Shown piece by piece: positions 47,267 to 55,908 of a stretch of 64,000 nucleotides of DNA. The number at the start of each line of letters is the position of its first letter. Position 1 is the stretch's first letter. Both the position numbers and the translations under genes were made by a program. Origin of the DNA: Alphaproteobacteria bacterium (GTDB lineage: Bacteria; Pseudomonadota; Alphaproteobacteria; Rhizobiales; Rhizobiaceae); assembly GCA_018823835.1 (NCBI GenBank), contig JAHJHT010000002.1, forward strand, positions 930,001 to 994,000, written 5' to 3'. The notes beneath the pieces were generated by a model. The model saw only the letters and a list, made by a program, of their open reading frames with translations, was not told the DNA's origin and searched no databases.

Positions 47267-48348
47267 TGGCTCAGGCCCCCGAACAGGGTCGGCATGTCGA
47301 GCGGGCGGAACCCGTAGTGGCTGAGCCAGCGCACGTCGGCGTCGAAGAAGGCGCGCAGGTCCGGCATGCCGTATTTCAGCATGGCGATGCGGTCGATGCC
47401 CATGCCCCAGGCAAAGCCCTGGTATTCGTCCGGATCGAGGCCGGCGAAGCGCAGCACGTTCGGGTGCACCATGCCGCAGCCGAGAATTTCCATCCAGTCA
47501 TTGCCCTCGCCGAAGCGCACTTCGCCCGGCCGCGAGCGGTCGCACTGGATGTCGACCTCGAGGCTCGGCTCTGTGAAGGGGAAGAAGGACGGGCGGAAAC
47601 GCATGTTGAGCTGCGGCACCTCGAAGAAGGCCTTGCAGAATTCTTCCAGCACCCAGCGCATGTTGGCGACATTGGCGCTTCTGTCGATGACCAGTCCTTC
47701 GACCTGGTGGAACATCGGCGAGTGGGTGGCGTCGGAGTCCTGACGGTAGGTCTTGCCCGGGATGACGATGCGGATCGGCGGCTGCTGCGTCTCCATGGTG
47801 CGGATCTGCACCGGCGAGGTGTGCGTGCGCAGGAGCTTGCGCGTGCCGTCCTCGCCCGGCGGGAAGAAGAAGGTGTCGTGCATCTCGCGCGCCGGATGTC
47901 CCTCGGGGAAATTCAGCGCCGTGAAGTTGTAGTGGTCGGTCTCGACGTCCGGGCCCTCGGCGATGGAAAAGCCCATGTCGCCGAAGATCGCGGCGATCTC
48001 GTCGATGACCTGGCTGATCGGGTGGATGCGGCCGCGCTCGGCCGGCGACTGGCGCACCGGCAGCGTGACGTCGAGCTTTTCGGCGGCAAGACGGGCGGTC
48101 GTCGCGGCGTCCTTCAGCTCTGCCTTGCGGGCAGCAAGCGCGTCGGCGATGCGGTTCTTCAGGCCGTTGATCGCCGGGCCCTTGACCTGGCGGTCCTCCG
48201 GCGACATCGAGCCCAGAGTCTTCAGCAGCTCGGAGACCGAGCCCTTCTTGCCGAGGGCGGCGATGCGGACGCTCTCGATCGCCGGCTCGTCCGACGCCGC
48301 GGCGATCTCGGCCATCAGATTGGATTCAAGGGTTTCCATGTCACTCAT
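47263..48348 (-). CDS. pheS: Phenylalanyl-tRNA synthetase alpha subunit
   Basis: 361 residues. Catalytic alpha chain with class II motifs: the N-terminal coiled coil (about 1-90), motif 1 near [19 protein letters not shown], motif 2 in [27 protein letters not shown], and motif 3 in [17 protein letters not shown]. Start placed at [10 protein letters not shown] (ATG 48348); ATG 48354 and TTG 48360 in frame are alternatives and no strong ribosome site decides. An intrinsic terminator and a second hairpin lie 34-93 bases upstream, so expression probably depends on read-through from rplT. Confidence 0.97.
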   Translation of the reverse strand: MSDMETLESNLMAEIAAASDEPAIESVRIAALGKKGSVSELLKTLGSMSPEDRQVKGPAINGLKNRIADALAARKAELKDAATTARLAAEKLDVTLPVRQSPAERGRIHPISQVIDEIAAIFGDMGFSIAEGPDVETDHYNFTALNFPEGHPAREMHDTFFFPPGEDGTRKLLRTHTSPVQIRTMETQQPPIRIVIPGKTYRQDSDATHSPMFHQVEGLVIDRSANVANMRWVLEEFCKAFFEVPQLNMRFRPSFFPFTEPSLEVDIQCDRSRPGEVRFGEGNDWMEILGCGMVHPNVLRFAGLDPDEYQGFAWGMGIDRIAMLKYGMPDLRAFFDADVRWLSHYGFRPLDMPTLFGGLSQ

Positions 48349-48381
48349 CGTCATGACCAATCAGCAGTTTGCGGCAAAGAA

Positions 48382-48412
48382 AAACCCGCGCCAGCCGTGC
48401 CAGCGCGGGTTT
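48382..48412 (-). terminator. Intrinsic terminator between rplT and pheS
   Basis: On the minus strand AAACCCGCGC and GCGCGGGTTT pair perfectly (10 base pairs) around 11 bases, followed by TTTTTCTTT. It ends only about 34 bases before pheS, leaving little space for a separate pheS promoter. Confidence 0.88.
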
Positions 48413-48441
48413 CCCAAATCAGAACTCGTCGTGCTTGGGAA
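48403..48441 (-). promoter_or_regulatory. Upstream hairpin overlapping the pheS terminator
   Basis: TTCCCAA (minus strand, 48441-48435) pairs with TTGGGAA (48417-48411) across 17 bases. Its 3' arm shares two bases with the terminator's first arm (terminator arm 48412-48403). Two competing hairpins in this order before a synthetase gene look like an attenuator. There is no Phe-rich leader peptide, so the trigger is unclear. Confidence 0.4.
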
Positions 48442-48449
48442 GGCGCTGG

Positions 48450-48851
48450 TTAGGCTACAGCGCTTTCAAAAGCGTTCGGCGTCGTGTCCTTGAGATACTC
48501 CAGACCGGTCTTGGCCTTGGCGACGAGCGCGGCAAATGCCTGCGGCTCGTGGATCGCCATGTCGGACAGAACTTTGCGGTCGATCTCGATGCCGGCCTTG
48601 TTGAGACCGTCGATGAAACGGCCATAGGTCAGGCCGTGCTCGCGGACGGCGGCATTGATGCGCTGCACCCACAGGGCGCGGAAATTGCGCTTGCGATTCT
48701 TGCGGTCGCGGTAGGCGTACTGCAGCGACTTCTCGACCGCCTGCTTGGCGATACGGATGGTGTTCTTGCGACGGCCGTAGAAACCCTTGGCGGCTTTCAG
48801 GACCTTCTTGTGCTTGGCGTGGGAAGTGACGCCTCTCTTTACGCGTGCCAT
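48450..48851 (-). CDS. rplT: 50S ribosomal protein L20
   Basis: 133 residues. Binds 23S rRNA early in large-subunit assembly; in several bacteria it also represses its own operon. Sequence is canonical: [35 protein letters not shown], then [40 protein letters not shown]. It lies 34 bases after rpmI on one transcript, followed by an intrinsic terminator. Confidence 0.99.
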   Translation of the reverse strand: MARVKRGVTSHAKHKKVLKAAKGFYGRRKNTIRIAKQAVEKSLQYAYRDRKNRKRNFRALWVQRINAAVREHGLTYGRFIDGLNKAGIEIDRKVLSDMAIHEPQAFAALVAKAKTGLEYLKDTTPNAFESAVA

Positions 48852-48885
48852 GTCATGATCTCCTTAATTCGTTCCGGGCCGGGTC

Positions 48886-49089
48886 TCAGAGACCGTTCGG
48901 CAGAAAATTCTTGATGATCTTCTTGGCATCGGGTTCGGCGAGAACCATGGTGCCGCGAGCATCGCGAATGAACTTGTTGGAACGCTTGATCATGCCGTGG
49001 CGCTTGCCGGCGGCAGCCGACAGGACCTTGCCGGTCGCAGTGATCTTGAACCGCTTCTTGGCGGCAGACTTGGTCTTCATCTTGGGCAT
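48886..49089 (-). CDS. rpmI: 50S ribosomal protein L35
   Basis: 67 residues. Basic ribosomal protein: [44 protein letters not shown], ending [16 protein letters not shown] ribosome site 8 bases before the ATG directly abuts a small hairpin in the leader, which suggests controlled translation. First gene after the promoter at 49249-49276, cotranscribed with rplT. Confidence 0.99.
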   Translation of the reverse strand: MPKMKTKSAAKKRFKITATGKVLSAAAGKRHGMIKRSNKFIRDARGTMVLAEPDAKKIIKNFLPNGL

Positions 49090-49242
49090 TTTGCTTACTC
49101 CTTGGAGGCTTAAGGCGCCTCTTTTCTTGCGGGATCACCGTCGTGCCCTCGGCACGTCGCGTCCCTGATGGTGTTTCCGGGCCGACCAAAGCCTGGAAAG
49201 CATGAAGAACCGCCACGGCATGCCCTGCCGGACGGTTCTGGA
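49090..49242 (-). promoter_or_regulatory. Structured leader of rpmI-rplT, candidate L20 control element
   Basis: About 150 bases of untranslated leader. Three dyads are seen. A nested stem at 49206-49239 (arms AGAACCG/CGGTTCT, inner CGGCA/TGCCG) sits at the predicted 5' end. A perfect 6-pair hairpin is at 49142-49156. A 5-pair hairpin at 49105-49121 touches the rpmI Shine-Dalgarno (49098-49103). L20 is known to repress this operon in E. coli and Bacillus by different RNA structures; here the role is inferred. Confidence 0.45.
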
Positions 49243-49248
49243 GGCGGC

Positions 49249-49276
49249 TTATAGCGATGCGGCGCCTAAAGCGCAA
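49249..49276 (-). promoter_or_regulatory. Predicted sigma70 promoter of rpmI-rplT
   Basis: Minus strand TTGCGC (49276-49271), 16 bases, CTATAA (49254-49249). The -10 matches the alphaproteobacterial CTATAW form. It would give a leader of about 150 bases. Confidence 0.5.
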
Positions 49277-49326
49277 CACCCCGGGGCCGGGATTCGATGG
49301 GGCGCGAGGCGGCTCGGCGCCGGCGC

Positions 49327-49863
49327 TCAGCGCGGCGCGAGCACCATCATCATTTGGCGGCCTTCGAGCTTCGGCTCGGCCTCGACCTTGGCGATGGTCG
49401 CGGTCTCTTCGCGCACCTTGTTCAGGAGCTGCATGCCGAGTTCCATATGCGCCATCTCGCGACCGCGGAAGCGAAGCGTCAGCTTGACCTTGTCGCCTTC
49501 CTCGAAGAAGCGGCGGACCGCCTTCATCTTGGTCTCGTAGTCGTGAATGTCGATGTTGGGGCGCATCTTGATCTCTTTGATCTCGATGACCTTCTGGTGC
49601 CGGCGCGCCTCGGCTGCCTTCTTCTGGTTGGCATATTTCAGCTTACCCAGATCGAGGATCTTGGCGACGGGCGGATTTGCGTTCGGGGAAATCTCAACGA
49701 GGTCCAGTCCGGCCTCTTCGGCGAGCAACAGTGCATCATTGATGCTTACTTCGCCGCGGTTTTCGCCATCGACGCCAATGAGCTGAACCCGGGGAACACG
49801 AATGTCGGTGTTTGCGCGCGGTCCGCCCTTGACGGGTGCGGTTGCCTTGAATGGTCTGCGAAT
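49327..49863 (-). CDS. infC: Translation initiation factor IF-3, AUU start
   Basis: 178 residues from an ATT codon ([29 protein letters not shown]). IF-3 checks start codons on the 30S subunit. The N-domain has [26 protein letters not shown], the lysine-rich linker [28 protein letters not shown], and the C-domain [18 protein letters not shown]. No ATG or GTG in frame gives a normal N-terminus; GAGGAG lies 9 bases before the ATT, and the length from there is typical. Rare start codons in infC let IF-3 limit its own synthesis, as with AUU in E. coli. Confidence 0.95.
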   Translation of the reverse strand: MRRPFKATAPVKGGPRANTDIRVPRVQLIGVDGENRGEVSINDALLLAEEAGLDLVEISPNANPPVAKILDLGKLKYANQKKAAEARRHQKVIEIKEIKMRPNIDIHDYETKMKAVRRFFEEGDKVKLTLRFRGREMAHMELGMQLLNKVREETATIAKVEAEPKLEGRQMMMVLAPR

Positions 49864-49878
49864 GGTCGTCGTCTCCTC
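49861..49878 (-). promoter_or_regulatory. infC ribosome site with AUU start codon
   Basis: GAGGAG (49878-49873), nine bases, ATT (49863-49861). An ATG at 49880-49878 overlaps the GAGGAG and is out of frame with IF-3. GACCATTC occurs twice at 11-base spacing across the start. Confidence 0.75.
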
Positions 49879-49911
49879 ATGCCGTTTACGTTCGGGATTT
49901 TTAAGCCTGCG

Positions 49912-49941
49912 CCTATGTCGTGGCGAGGCGGGCCAAGTCAA
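49912..49941 (-). promoter_or_regulatory. Possible infC promoter
   Basis: Minus strand TTGACT (49941-49936), 18 bases, CATAGG (49917-49912). Good -35, weak -10. It is flanked by an inverted repeat, CTGCGCCT...GTCG at 49907-49920 and CGACAGGCGCAG at 49973-49984. Confidence 0.35.
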
Positions 49942-50071
49942 TAGCACAGGCTGGAGAATAAATCACCTGAATCGACAGGCGCAGAGCCAGTTCCGGGCCA
50001 GCCGGGTGCTTGCGGACCTTTCCGGGCAATTGACGATGTGGCAAAAGCCTTGCCGCAGGATGGGACAGGAC

Positions 50072-50839
50072 ATGAGCAAAGCTGAATTTCTCGACGTCGG
50101 CGGAAACGCCATCGCGGTCAGGCGGGTGACGGGCAGCGAACCGGGCGTCGTCTGGCTCGGCGGCTACCGCTCGGACATGTTGGGCACGAAGGCCGAAACG
50201 CTCTCGGAATGGGCGTCGGCGAATGGCCGCGCCTTCCTGCGCCACGACTATTCCGGCCACGGCGAATCCGGCGGCGAATTCCGCGACGGCACGATCTCGA
50301 CATGGCTGGCCGAGAGCCTCGCCGTGCTGCGGGCCTTCACCCAAGGGCCGCAGATCCTGGTCGGCTCCTCGATGGGTGCCTGGATCGCGCTGCGCATGGC
50401 GCAGGAACTGCGCCGGGCTGGCGAAGACGAGCGCCTCGCCGGCATGGTGCTGCTGGCGCCGGCGCCGGACTTCACCGCCGAGCTGATCGAGCCGTCACTC
50501 AGCGAGGAACACCGCCGCGACCTGGAACGGCAGGGCTATTTCGAGGAGCCGTCCGAATACGCGCCCGAACCCAATGTCTATACGCGCGCGCTGATCGAGG
50601 ACGGGCGGCAGAACCGCGTCATGACCGGGCCGATCGACACGCATTGCCCGGTGCACGTCATCCAGGGAATGGCCGACCCCGACGTGCCGCATGAACACGC
50701 CTTGAAGCTGGTCAGCCTGCTGCCGGCCGACGACGTGACGCTTTCGCTGGTGCCGGACGGCGACCACCGGCTGTCGCGGCCGCAGGATCTCGACCTGATG
50801 GTGCGGGCGGTCGAAGCCGTGATCGGACAGGCCGCCTGA
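50072..50839 (+). CDS. Alpha/beta hydrolase
   Basis: 255 residues. Nucleophile elbow GSSMGAW (Ser about 100), acid in QGMADPDVPHEHA (about 208) and His in VPDGDHRLSRPQDLD (about 233). The pattern GGYRSDMLGTKAETLSEWA...FLRHDYSGHGESGG resembles the ABHD10/YqiA-like esterase or thioesterase group. Start at MSKAEFLDVGG behind GACAGGAC. The benE gene follows after 2 bases, so both are in one operon. Natural substrate unknown. Confidence 0.88.
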   Translation: MSKAEFLDVGGNAIAVRRVTGSEPGVVWLGGYRSDMLGTKAETLSEWASANGRAFLRHDYSGHGESGGEFRDGTISTWLAESLAVLRAFTQGPQILVGSSMGAWIALRMAQELRRAGEDERLAGMVLLAPAPDFTAELIEPSLSEEHRRDLERQGYFEEPSEYAPEPNVYTRALIEDGRQNRVMTGPIDTHCPVHVIQGMADPDVPHEHALKLVSLLPADDVTLSLVPDGDHRLSRPQDLDLMVRAVEAVIGQAA

Positions 50840-50841
50840 CG

Positions 50842-51984
50842 ATGCGCCTGTCGATCCCGGTCTCCGCCTTCGTGGCGGCCATCGTCGGCTTTGGCGGCAC
50901 GCTGGCGCTGATCATCGCGGCGGCCGACGCGGTCGGCGCGACGCGGCTCGAGACGGCAAGCTGGGTGACGGCGATCTGCCTGGCCATGGCGGCCGAAAGC
51001 CTGTGGCTGTCCTGGCGCACGAAAATGCCGGTGATCACGGCATGGTCGACGCCGGGCGCCGCGCTGGTCGCGGCAAGCAGCGGCTTTACCATGGCCGATG
51101 CCGTCGGCGCCTTCGTCCTGACCGCGCTGATGCTGATCGCGACCGGCCTGTTCGGTCCGCTGACCCGGCTGATCGCGAAGATCCCTGCCTCGGTGGCTTC
51201 CGGCATGCTGGGCGGCATCGTCGTGACCTTCGCCACCGGCGCGGTGAAGACCATCCCCGCCGACCCGTGGCTGATCCTGCCGCTGATCGCCGCCTTCTTC
51301 GTCATCCGCCTGTTCAACCCGGCGCTGTCGGTACTGGCGGTGCTGGTGGGCGGCGGGCTCGCGGCCTTCCTCACTGGGCGCGTCGGCGGGTTGCCGGCAC
51401 CGGAACTGTCGACGCTGACGCTGATTGCGCCCGACTTCTCGCTGTCGGCAGCGGTCGGTCTCGCCCTGCCTCTCTACCTCGTCACCATGGCCTCGCAGAA
51501 CCTGTCCGGCCTCGCCGTGCTGCGCGCCGCCGGCTATCACCCGGAACCCGGCCCGCTGATCTCGGTGACCGGGCTGTTCTCGCTGGTCTCGGCGCCGTTC
51601 GGTGCTCTGACCACCAACCTGGCTGCGATCTCGGCGGCGATCTGCACCGGGCCGGACGTCGATCCCGATCCGGCGGAGCGCTGGAAGACCGGGCCGTTCT
51701 ATGCCCTCGCCTATCTCGTCTTCGCGATCTTCGGCGCCTCGCTGGTGGCGATCTTCGCCGTCCTGCCGCAGAGCCTGATCGTGCTGGTGGCAGGGCTGGC
51801 GCTGATGGCACCGCTCGCCAATGCGCTCGCCATCGCGCTCAAGGAGGAGGCGGAGCGGATGGCCGCGACCACCGCCTTTGCCGTCACGGCGTCGGGGCTG
51901 ACACTGTTCGGAATCGGCTCTGCCTTCTGGGGTCTGGTCGCCGGCCTGACGGTACTCGGCCTGGAAATCGCCAAAAAACGTTAA
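50842..51984 (+). CDS. benE: BenE-family membrane transporter
   Basis: 380 residues with about 11-12 membrane helices. BenE (benzoate/proton symporter) family: FVAAIVGFGGTLALIIAAADAVGA, WRTKMPVITAWSTPGAALVA, GMLGGIVVTFATGAV and TNLAAISAAICTGPDVDPDPAERWKTGPFYALAYLVF. No benABCD or cat genes lie nearby, and its only operon partner is the hydrolase, so benzoate as substrate is uncertain; many BenE homologues are uncharacterised. Confidence 0.88.
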   Translation: MRLSIPVSAFVAAIVGFGGTLALIIAAADAVGATRLETASWVTAICLAMAAESLWLSWRTKMPVITAWSTPGAALVAASSGFTMADAVGAFVLTALMLIATGLFGPLTRLIAKIPASVASGMLGGIVVTFATGAVKTIPADPWLILPLIAAFFVIRLFNPALSVLAVLVGGGLAAFLTGRVGGLPAPELSTLTLIAPDFSLSAAVGLALPLYLVTMASQNLSGLAVLRAAGYHPEPGPLISVTGLFSLVSAPFGALTTNLAAISAAICTGPDVDPDPAERWKTGPFYALAYLVFAIFGASLVAIFAVLPQSLIVLVAGLALMAPLANALAIALKEEAERMAATTAFAVTASGLTLFGIGSAFWGLVAGLTVLGLEIAKKR

Positions 51985-52100
51985 TCTTTTCAATGAATTG
52001 TCCGGTTTCGGCCCTGACTCACTTGAATCGCCGTTTTTTGCATCCCATTTCGAATCCAGCAGTCGAATTTGGCTGCCTCCAACAAAGGAACGGGAGAGAC

Positions 52101-52556
52101 ATGAACACGACTGCACTGATCCGCCCGGCCTGGACGCCGGCAACCATCGCGTTGATGGTGATCGGCTTCATGGTGTTCTGGCCGCTTGGCCTTGCCATGC
52201 TTGCCTACATCATCTGGGGCGACCGGCTTGACGGCTTCAAGCGCGACGTGAACCGCGCAACCGACGGCATCTTCGCCGGTTGCCGCCGCACCTCCGACAA
52301 GGCAGCCCGCTGGGGCCATGGCGGCTCCGCCCGCACCGGCAACGTCGCCTTCGACGACTGGCGCGAGAAGGAACTTGAGCGCCTCGCCGCCGAGCGCAAA
52401 CGGCTCGACGACATGCTGACGGAGTTCGACGACTATGCCCGCGAACTGCGCCGCGCCAAGGACCAGGAAGAGTTCGACCGCTTCATGGCCAACCGCAACA
52501 AGTCGACCGCGCCGGCAAAGCGCGACGGCGAGTCGGGACTTCTCGACGACGCCTGA
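52101..52556 (+). CDS. DUF2852 protein
   Basis: 151 residues. One N-terminal membrane segment (about 14-40: PATIALMVIGFMVFWPLGLAMLAYIIWGD by position) and a charged cytosolic C-terminus with a probable coiled coil (about 90-135: EKELERLAAERKRLDDMLTEFDDYARELRRAKDQEEFDRFM by position). This is the DUF2852 arrangement of Rhizobiales, of unknown role. Start behind GGGAGAG. A strong terminator follows. Confidence 0.87.
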   Translation: MNTTALIRPAWTPATIALMVIGFMVFWPLGLAMLAYIIWGDRLDGFKRDVNRATDGIFAGCRRTSDKAARWGHGGSARTGNVAFDDWREKELERLAAERKRLDDMLTEFDDYARELRRAKDQEEFDRFMANRNKSTAPAKRDGESGLLDDA

Positions 52557-52584
52557 GACCCGGCAGCATTGGCCGACAACAAGC

Positions 52585-52614
52585 GGCGTCGCCCGAAAGG
52601 GCGGCGCCGTTTTT
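52585..52614 (+). terminator. Terminator after the DUF2852 gene
   Basis: GGCGTCGCCC and GGGCGGCGCC form a 10-pair stem (one G-T) with a GAAA tetraloop, followed by GTTTTTG. Classical intrinsic terminator. Confidence 0.9.
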
Positions 52615-52673
52615 GCGTCCGGACCGCGACTTCCCCCATCCCTGCAACCAGCGAATCACGTATCTTCCCCAAA

Positions 52674-53432
52674 ATGCCCTTCAGTTTTCTCCAGCGCCTG
52701 AATTCGCCGTCCTCCGCCGCCGTGCAGGAGCGCGAGCATGTCGTGGCGGGCCGTGCCTTTCCGCTGAGGATCGTCGAGAACGACCGCGCGCGGCGCCTGA
52801 CGCTCAGGATCGACACCGGCGGCAAGGGCCTGCGCATCACCGTGCCGCCCGGCCTGCCGCGCGGCGAGGTCGACCGCTTCCTGCACCGCCAGCAGGGCTG
52901 GCTGGAGCAAAGGCTGGCCAAGGTACCCGAACGGCCGCAGGTGAGGCCGGGCATCAAGATCCCGCTGCGCGGCGTGCCGCACCTCATCGTGCACGAGCCG
53001 GGCCGGCGCGGCACCGTGACGGTGGGTCTTGAAGGTGGCCAGCCTGCGCTTATCGTTCACGGCGAGCGGCGGCACCTGCCGCGCCGCCTCGCCGATTTCC
53101 TGAAGCGCGAGGCCAAGCGCGACATCGACATGGCGGTGGCCAAACACACGCAGGCTGTGGGCCGCAAGGCCAAGGCCATAAAATTCCGCGACACGTCGAG
53201 CCGCTGGGGCTCCTGCACCTCGGACGGGACGCTTTCCTTCTCCTGGCGCATCATGATGGCGCCGGCGCCGGTGATAAACTACCTCGTCGCGCACGAGGTG
53301 GCGCATCTCAAGGAGATGAACCACGGCCCGAAGTTCTGGCGGCTGTGCGAGGAACTCTGCCCCGACACCAAGCGCTGCAAGGACTGGCTGAAGCGCAATG
53401 GCGGCGCGCTGCAGGCGATCCAGTTCGAGTAG
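52674..53432 (+). CDS. YgjP-like zinc metallopeptidase (DUF45)
   Basis: 252 residues. SprT/WLM-like metalloprotease with HEVAHLKEMNHGPKFW (HExxH about 205, third ligand His six residues later), preceded by SSRWGSCTSDGTLSFSWRIMMAP, the standard DUF45 block. N-terminal part RRLTLRIDTGGKGLRITVPPGLPRGEVDRFL is also family-typical. Start at MPFSFLQRL; no strong ribosome site, so a nearby alternative is possible. Cytosolic, substrate unknown. Confidence 0.87.
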   Translation: MPFSFLQRLNSPSSAAVQEREHVVAGRAFPLRIVENDRARRLTLRIDTGGKGLRITVPPGLPRGEVDRFLHRQQGWLEQRLAKVPERPQVRPGIKIPLRGVPHLIVHEPGRRGTVTVGLEGGQPALIVHGERRHLPRRLADFLKREAKRDIDMAVAKHTQAVGRKAKAIKFRDTSSRWGSCTSDGTLSFSWRIMMAPAPVINYLVAHEVAHLKEMNHGPKFWRLCEELCPDTKRCKDWLKRNGGALQAIQFE

Positions 53433-53438
53433 GCGATC

Positions 53439-53822
53439 TTAGCCCGCCTTCTCGACCTCGCCGCCGGCTTCCGCCCAGTCCTTGAAGGCGCCGAGATTGT
53501 GCACATTCTCGTAGCCCATGTCCTTCAGTACCTTGCCGCTCAGCGCCGATCGGCCGCCGGAAGCGCAGTAGAGGATGATCGGCCGGTCCTTGGAAAAGGC
53601 CCTGTCGTGATAGGGCGTGTCAGCGTCGGCCTTGAACTCCAGCATGCCGCGCGACACGTGGAGAGCACCCTTGACCTTGCCGCTCGCCTGAACCTCCAGC
53701 CCGTCGCGGACATCGACGACGAGGGCATTCTGTTCGGCGATCATGCGCTTGGCCTCGGCAGGCGTGACCTTGGGCACGGCGGCGTTCGCGGCGGCCATCA
53801 TTTCCTTGACGTTGGTCGGCAT
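53439..53822 (-). CDS. Single-domain rhodanese-like sulfurtransferase
   Basis: 127 residues. Rhodanese fold with active-site Cys in IILYCASGGRSAL (about residue 84) and DVRDGLEVQASGKVKGALHVSRGMLEF before it. The loop CASGGRS is six residues long, as in sulfur rather than phosphate-acting members. Start at MPTNVKEMM behind GGAGG at 6 bases. Divergent from trpF; convergent with the YgjP-like gene. Confidence 0.9.
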   Translation of the reverse strand: MPTNVKEMMAAANAAVPKVTPAEAKRMIAEQNALVVDVRDGLEVQASGKVKGALHVSRGMLEFKADADTPYHDRAFSKDRPIILYCASGGRSALSGKVLKDMGYENVHNLGAFKDWAEAGGEVEKAG

Positions 53823-53927
53823 GGGTTTCCTCCAGCATTGATTTGACGGGAAGATACTCTTCGCAAGGCACTCGGCAAGGGGCTGTTTTTCTCGACTCGG
53901 CAGCCGTTTCGTGGCAATTGCCGCGCC

Positions 53928-54581
53928 ATGCCGATGGACATCAAGATTTGCGGCCTGAAGACCGAAGAAGCGCTGGCGGCGGCACTGGCCGGCGGCGCCA
54001 GCCATGTCGGCTTCATCTTCTTCCCGAAGAGCCCGCGCAACATCGAGCCGGAAGAAGCAGGCCGGCTGCGGCAGGCCGTGCGCGGCAAGGCGCTGGCCGT
54101 CGCCGTGACCGTCGATGCCGACGACGCGTTGCTCGACCGGATCGTGGCGGCGATGGCGCCCGACATGCTGCAGCTGCACGGCCACGAAAGTCCGGCGCGC
54201 GTCGCCGAGGTCAAGGCGCGTTACGGCCTGCCGGTCATCAAGGCGTTCTCGATCAGCAACGCCGCCGATCTTCGGGCAACCGAAGCCTATGTCGGCATCG
54301 CCGACCGCTTCCTGTTCGATGCCAAGCCGCCCAAGGGGGCCGAGCTTCCGGGCGGCAACGGGGTTACCTTCGACTGGGCCCTGCTCGACGGCTATGGCGG
54401 CGACTACCTGCTGTCGGGCGGCCTCAATGCCGGCAATGCCGGCGAGGCGATCCGGCGCGCCGACCCGCCGGGCCTCGACATCTCATCGGGAGTCGAGACG
54501 GCGCCCGGCATCAAGGACCCCGCGCTGATCGAGGCGTTTTTCCGCGCGGTACGCGCCGCAAGTGCCGGAAACGCGGCCTGA
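53928..54581 (+). CDS. trpF: Phosphoribosylanthranilate isomerase
   Basis: 217 residues, TIM barrel. Third step of the tryptophan branch, Amadori rearrangement of PRA. The catalytic Cys is in MDIKICGLKT and the catalytic Asp in AVTVDADDALL; GFIFFPKSPRNIEP, LQLHGHESP and LSGGLNAGNAGEAI are typical. Start MPMDIKICG or, two codons later, MDIKICG. First gene of trpF-trpB-trpA-accD-folC. Confidence 0.96.
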   Translation: MPMDIKICGLKTEEALAAALAGGASHVGFIFFPKSPRNIEPEEAGRLRQAVRGKALAVAVTVDADDALLDRIVAAMAPDMLQLHGHESPARVAEVKARYGLPVIKAFSISNAADLRATEAYVGIADRFLFDAKPPKGAELPGGNGVTFDWALLDGYGGDYLLSGGLNAGNAGEAIRRADPPGLDISSGVETAPGIKDPALIEAFFRAVRAASAGNAA

Positions 54582-54686
54582 GGCAGCCTGTCGCACGGTT
54601 TACTTTTTGTCCCGGATGGGATTAAGCCTCGGCAAGGGCCGCAAGGCCAGCGCAAGCAACCCCTTTCAGTTCGCTCAGGATTCTCG

Positions 54687-55907
54687 ATGAACAAGCCGGC
54701 CGAACCAAATTCCTTCCGCACGGGTCCCGACGAACAGGGCATGTTCGGCATTTTCGGCGGCCGCTTCGTCGCCGAAACGCTGATGCCGCTGATCCTCGAC
54801 CTGGAGAAGCACTGGACCTTCGCCAAGTCGGATCCGGCCTTCAAGGCCGAGGTCGAGCACCTCAACAAGCACTATACCGGCCGGCCGAGCCCGCTCTATT
54901 TCGCCGAGCGGCTGACCGAGCATCTCGGCGGCGCGAAGATCTACTTCAAGCGCGACGAGCTGAACCATACCGGCTCGCACAAGATCAACAATTGCCTCGG
55001 CCAGATCCTGCTCGCCAAGCGCATGGGCAAGACCCGCATCATCGCGGAAACCGGGGCCGGCCAGCACGGCGTCGCCTCGGCCACCGTTGCAGCGCGTTTC
55101 GGCCTGCCTTGCGTCGTCTACATGGGCGCCACCGACGTCGAGCGCCAGGCGCCCAACGTGTTCCGCATGAAGCTGCTCGGCGCAGAGGTCATTCCCGTGA
55201 CCTCCGGCCACGGCACACTTAAGGACGCCATGAACGAGGCGCTGCGCGACTGGGTGACCAATGTCGACGACACCTATTACATGATCGGGACGGCCGCCGG
55301 CCCGCATCCCTATCCGGAGATCGTGCGCGACCTGCAGTCGGTCATCGGCCGCGAAGCAAAGGAACAGATGCAGGAGGCCGAGGGCCGCCTGCCCGACCTG
55401 CTGGTCGCAGCCGTCGGCGGCGGCTCCAACGCCATCGGCCTGTTCCACCCCTTCCTCGACGACCGCTCGGTCAAGATTGTCGGCGTCGAAGCCGGCGGCA
55501 AGGGACTCCAGGGCGAAGAGCATTGCGCCTCGCTGACCGCCGGCTCGCCCGGCGTGCTGCACGGCAACCGCACCTATCTGCTGCAGAACGGCGACGGCCA
55601 GATCATGGAAGGCCATTCGATCTCGGCTGGCCTCGACTATCCGGGCATCGGACCGGAGCATTCATGGCTGAAGGAATCCGGCCGCATCGAATATGTGCCG
55701 ATCATGGATACGGAGGCGCTTGAAGCCTTCCAGCTGCTGACCCGCCTCGAGGGTATCATCCCGGCGCTGGAACCCGCCCATGCGCTGGCCGAGGTCATCA
55801 AGCGCGCGCCCAAGATGGGCAAGGACCAGATCATCGTCATGAACCTCTGCGGCCGCGGCGACAAGGACATCTTCACCGTCGGCAAGATCCTCGGGATGGA
55901 GCTCTAG
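54687..55907 (+). CDS. trpB: Tryptophan synthase beta subunit
   Basis: 406 residues. PLP enzyme joining indole and serine. PLP lysine in [19 protein letters not shown] (about 95), glutamate in [10 protein letters not shown], phosphate loop [12 protein letters not shown] and C-terminal NLCGRGDKD. Starts about 105 bases after trpF and is followed 1 base later by trpA. No leader peptide or attenuator is apparent in the gap before it. Confidence 0.98.
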   Translation: MNKPAEPNSFRTGPDEQGMFGIFGGRFVAETLMPLILDLEKHWTFAKSDPAFKAEVEHLNKHYTGRPSPLYFAERLTEHLGGAKIYFKRDELNHTGSHKINNCLGQILLAKRMGKTRIIAETGAGQHGVASATVAARFGLPCVVYMGATDVERQAPNVFRMKLLGAEVIPVTSGHGTLKDAMNEALRDWVTNVDDTYYMIGTAAGPHPYPEIVRDLQSVIGREAKEQMQEAEGRLPDLLVAAVGGGSNAIGLFHPFLDDRSVKIVGVEAGGKGLQGEEHCASLTAGSPGVLHGNRTYLLQNGDGQIMEGHSISAGLDYPGIGPEHSWLKESGRIEYVPIMDTEALEAFQLLTRLEGIIPALEPAHALAEVIKRAPKMGKDQIIVMNLCGRGDKDIFTVGKILGMEL

Positions 55908-55908
55908 A

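Noticed and set aside
49740-49880. Short out-of-frame ATG frame over the infC start, beginning MRRRRPF
   Set aside because: It resembles the IF-3 N-terminus only because of the GACCATTC repeat; the ATG has no upstream ribosome site and the frame ends within about 45 codons.
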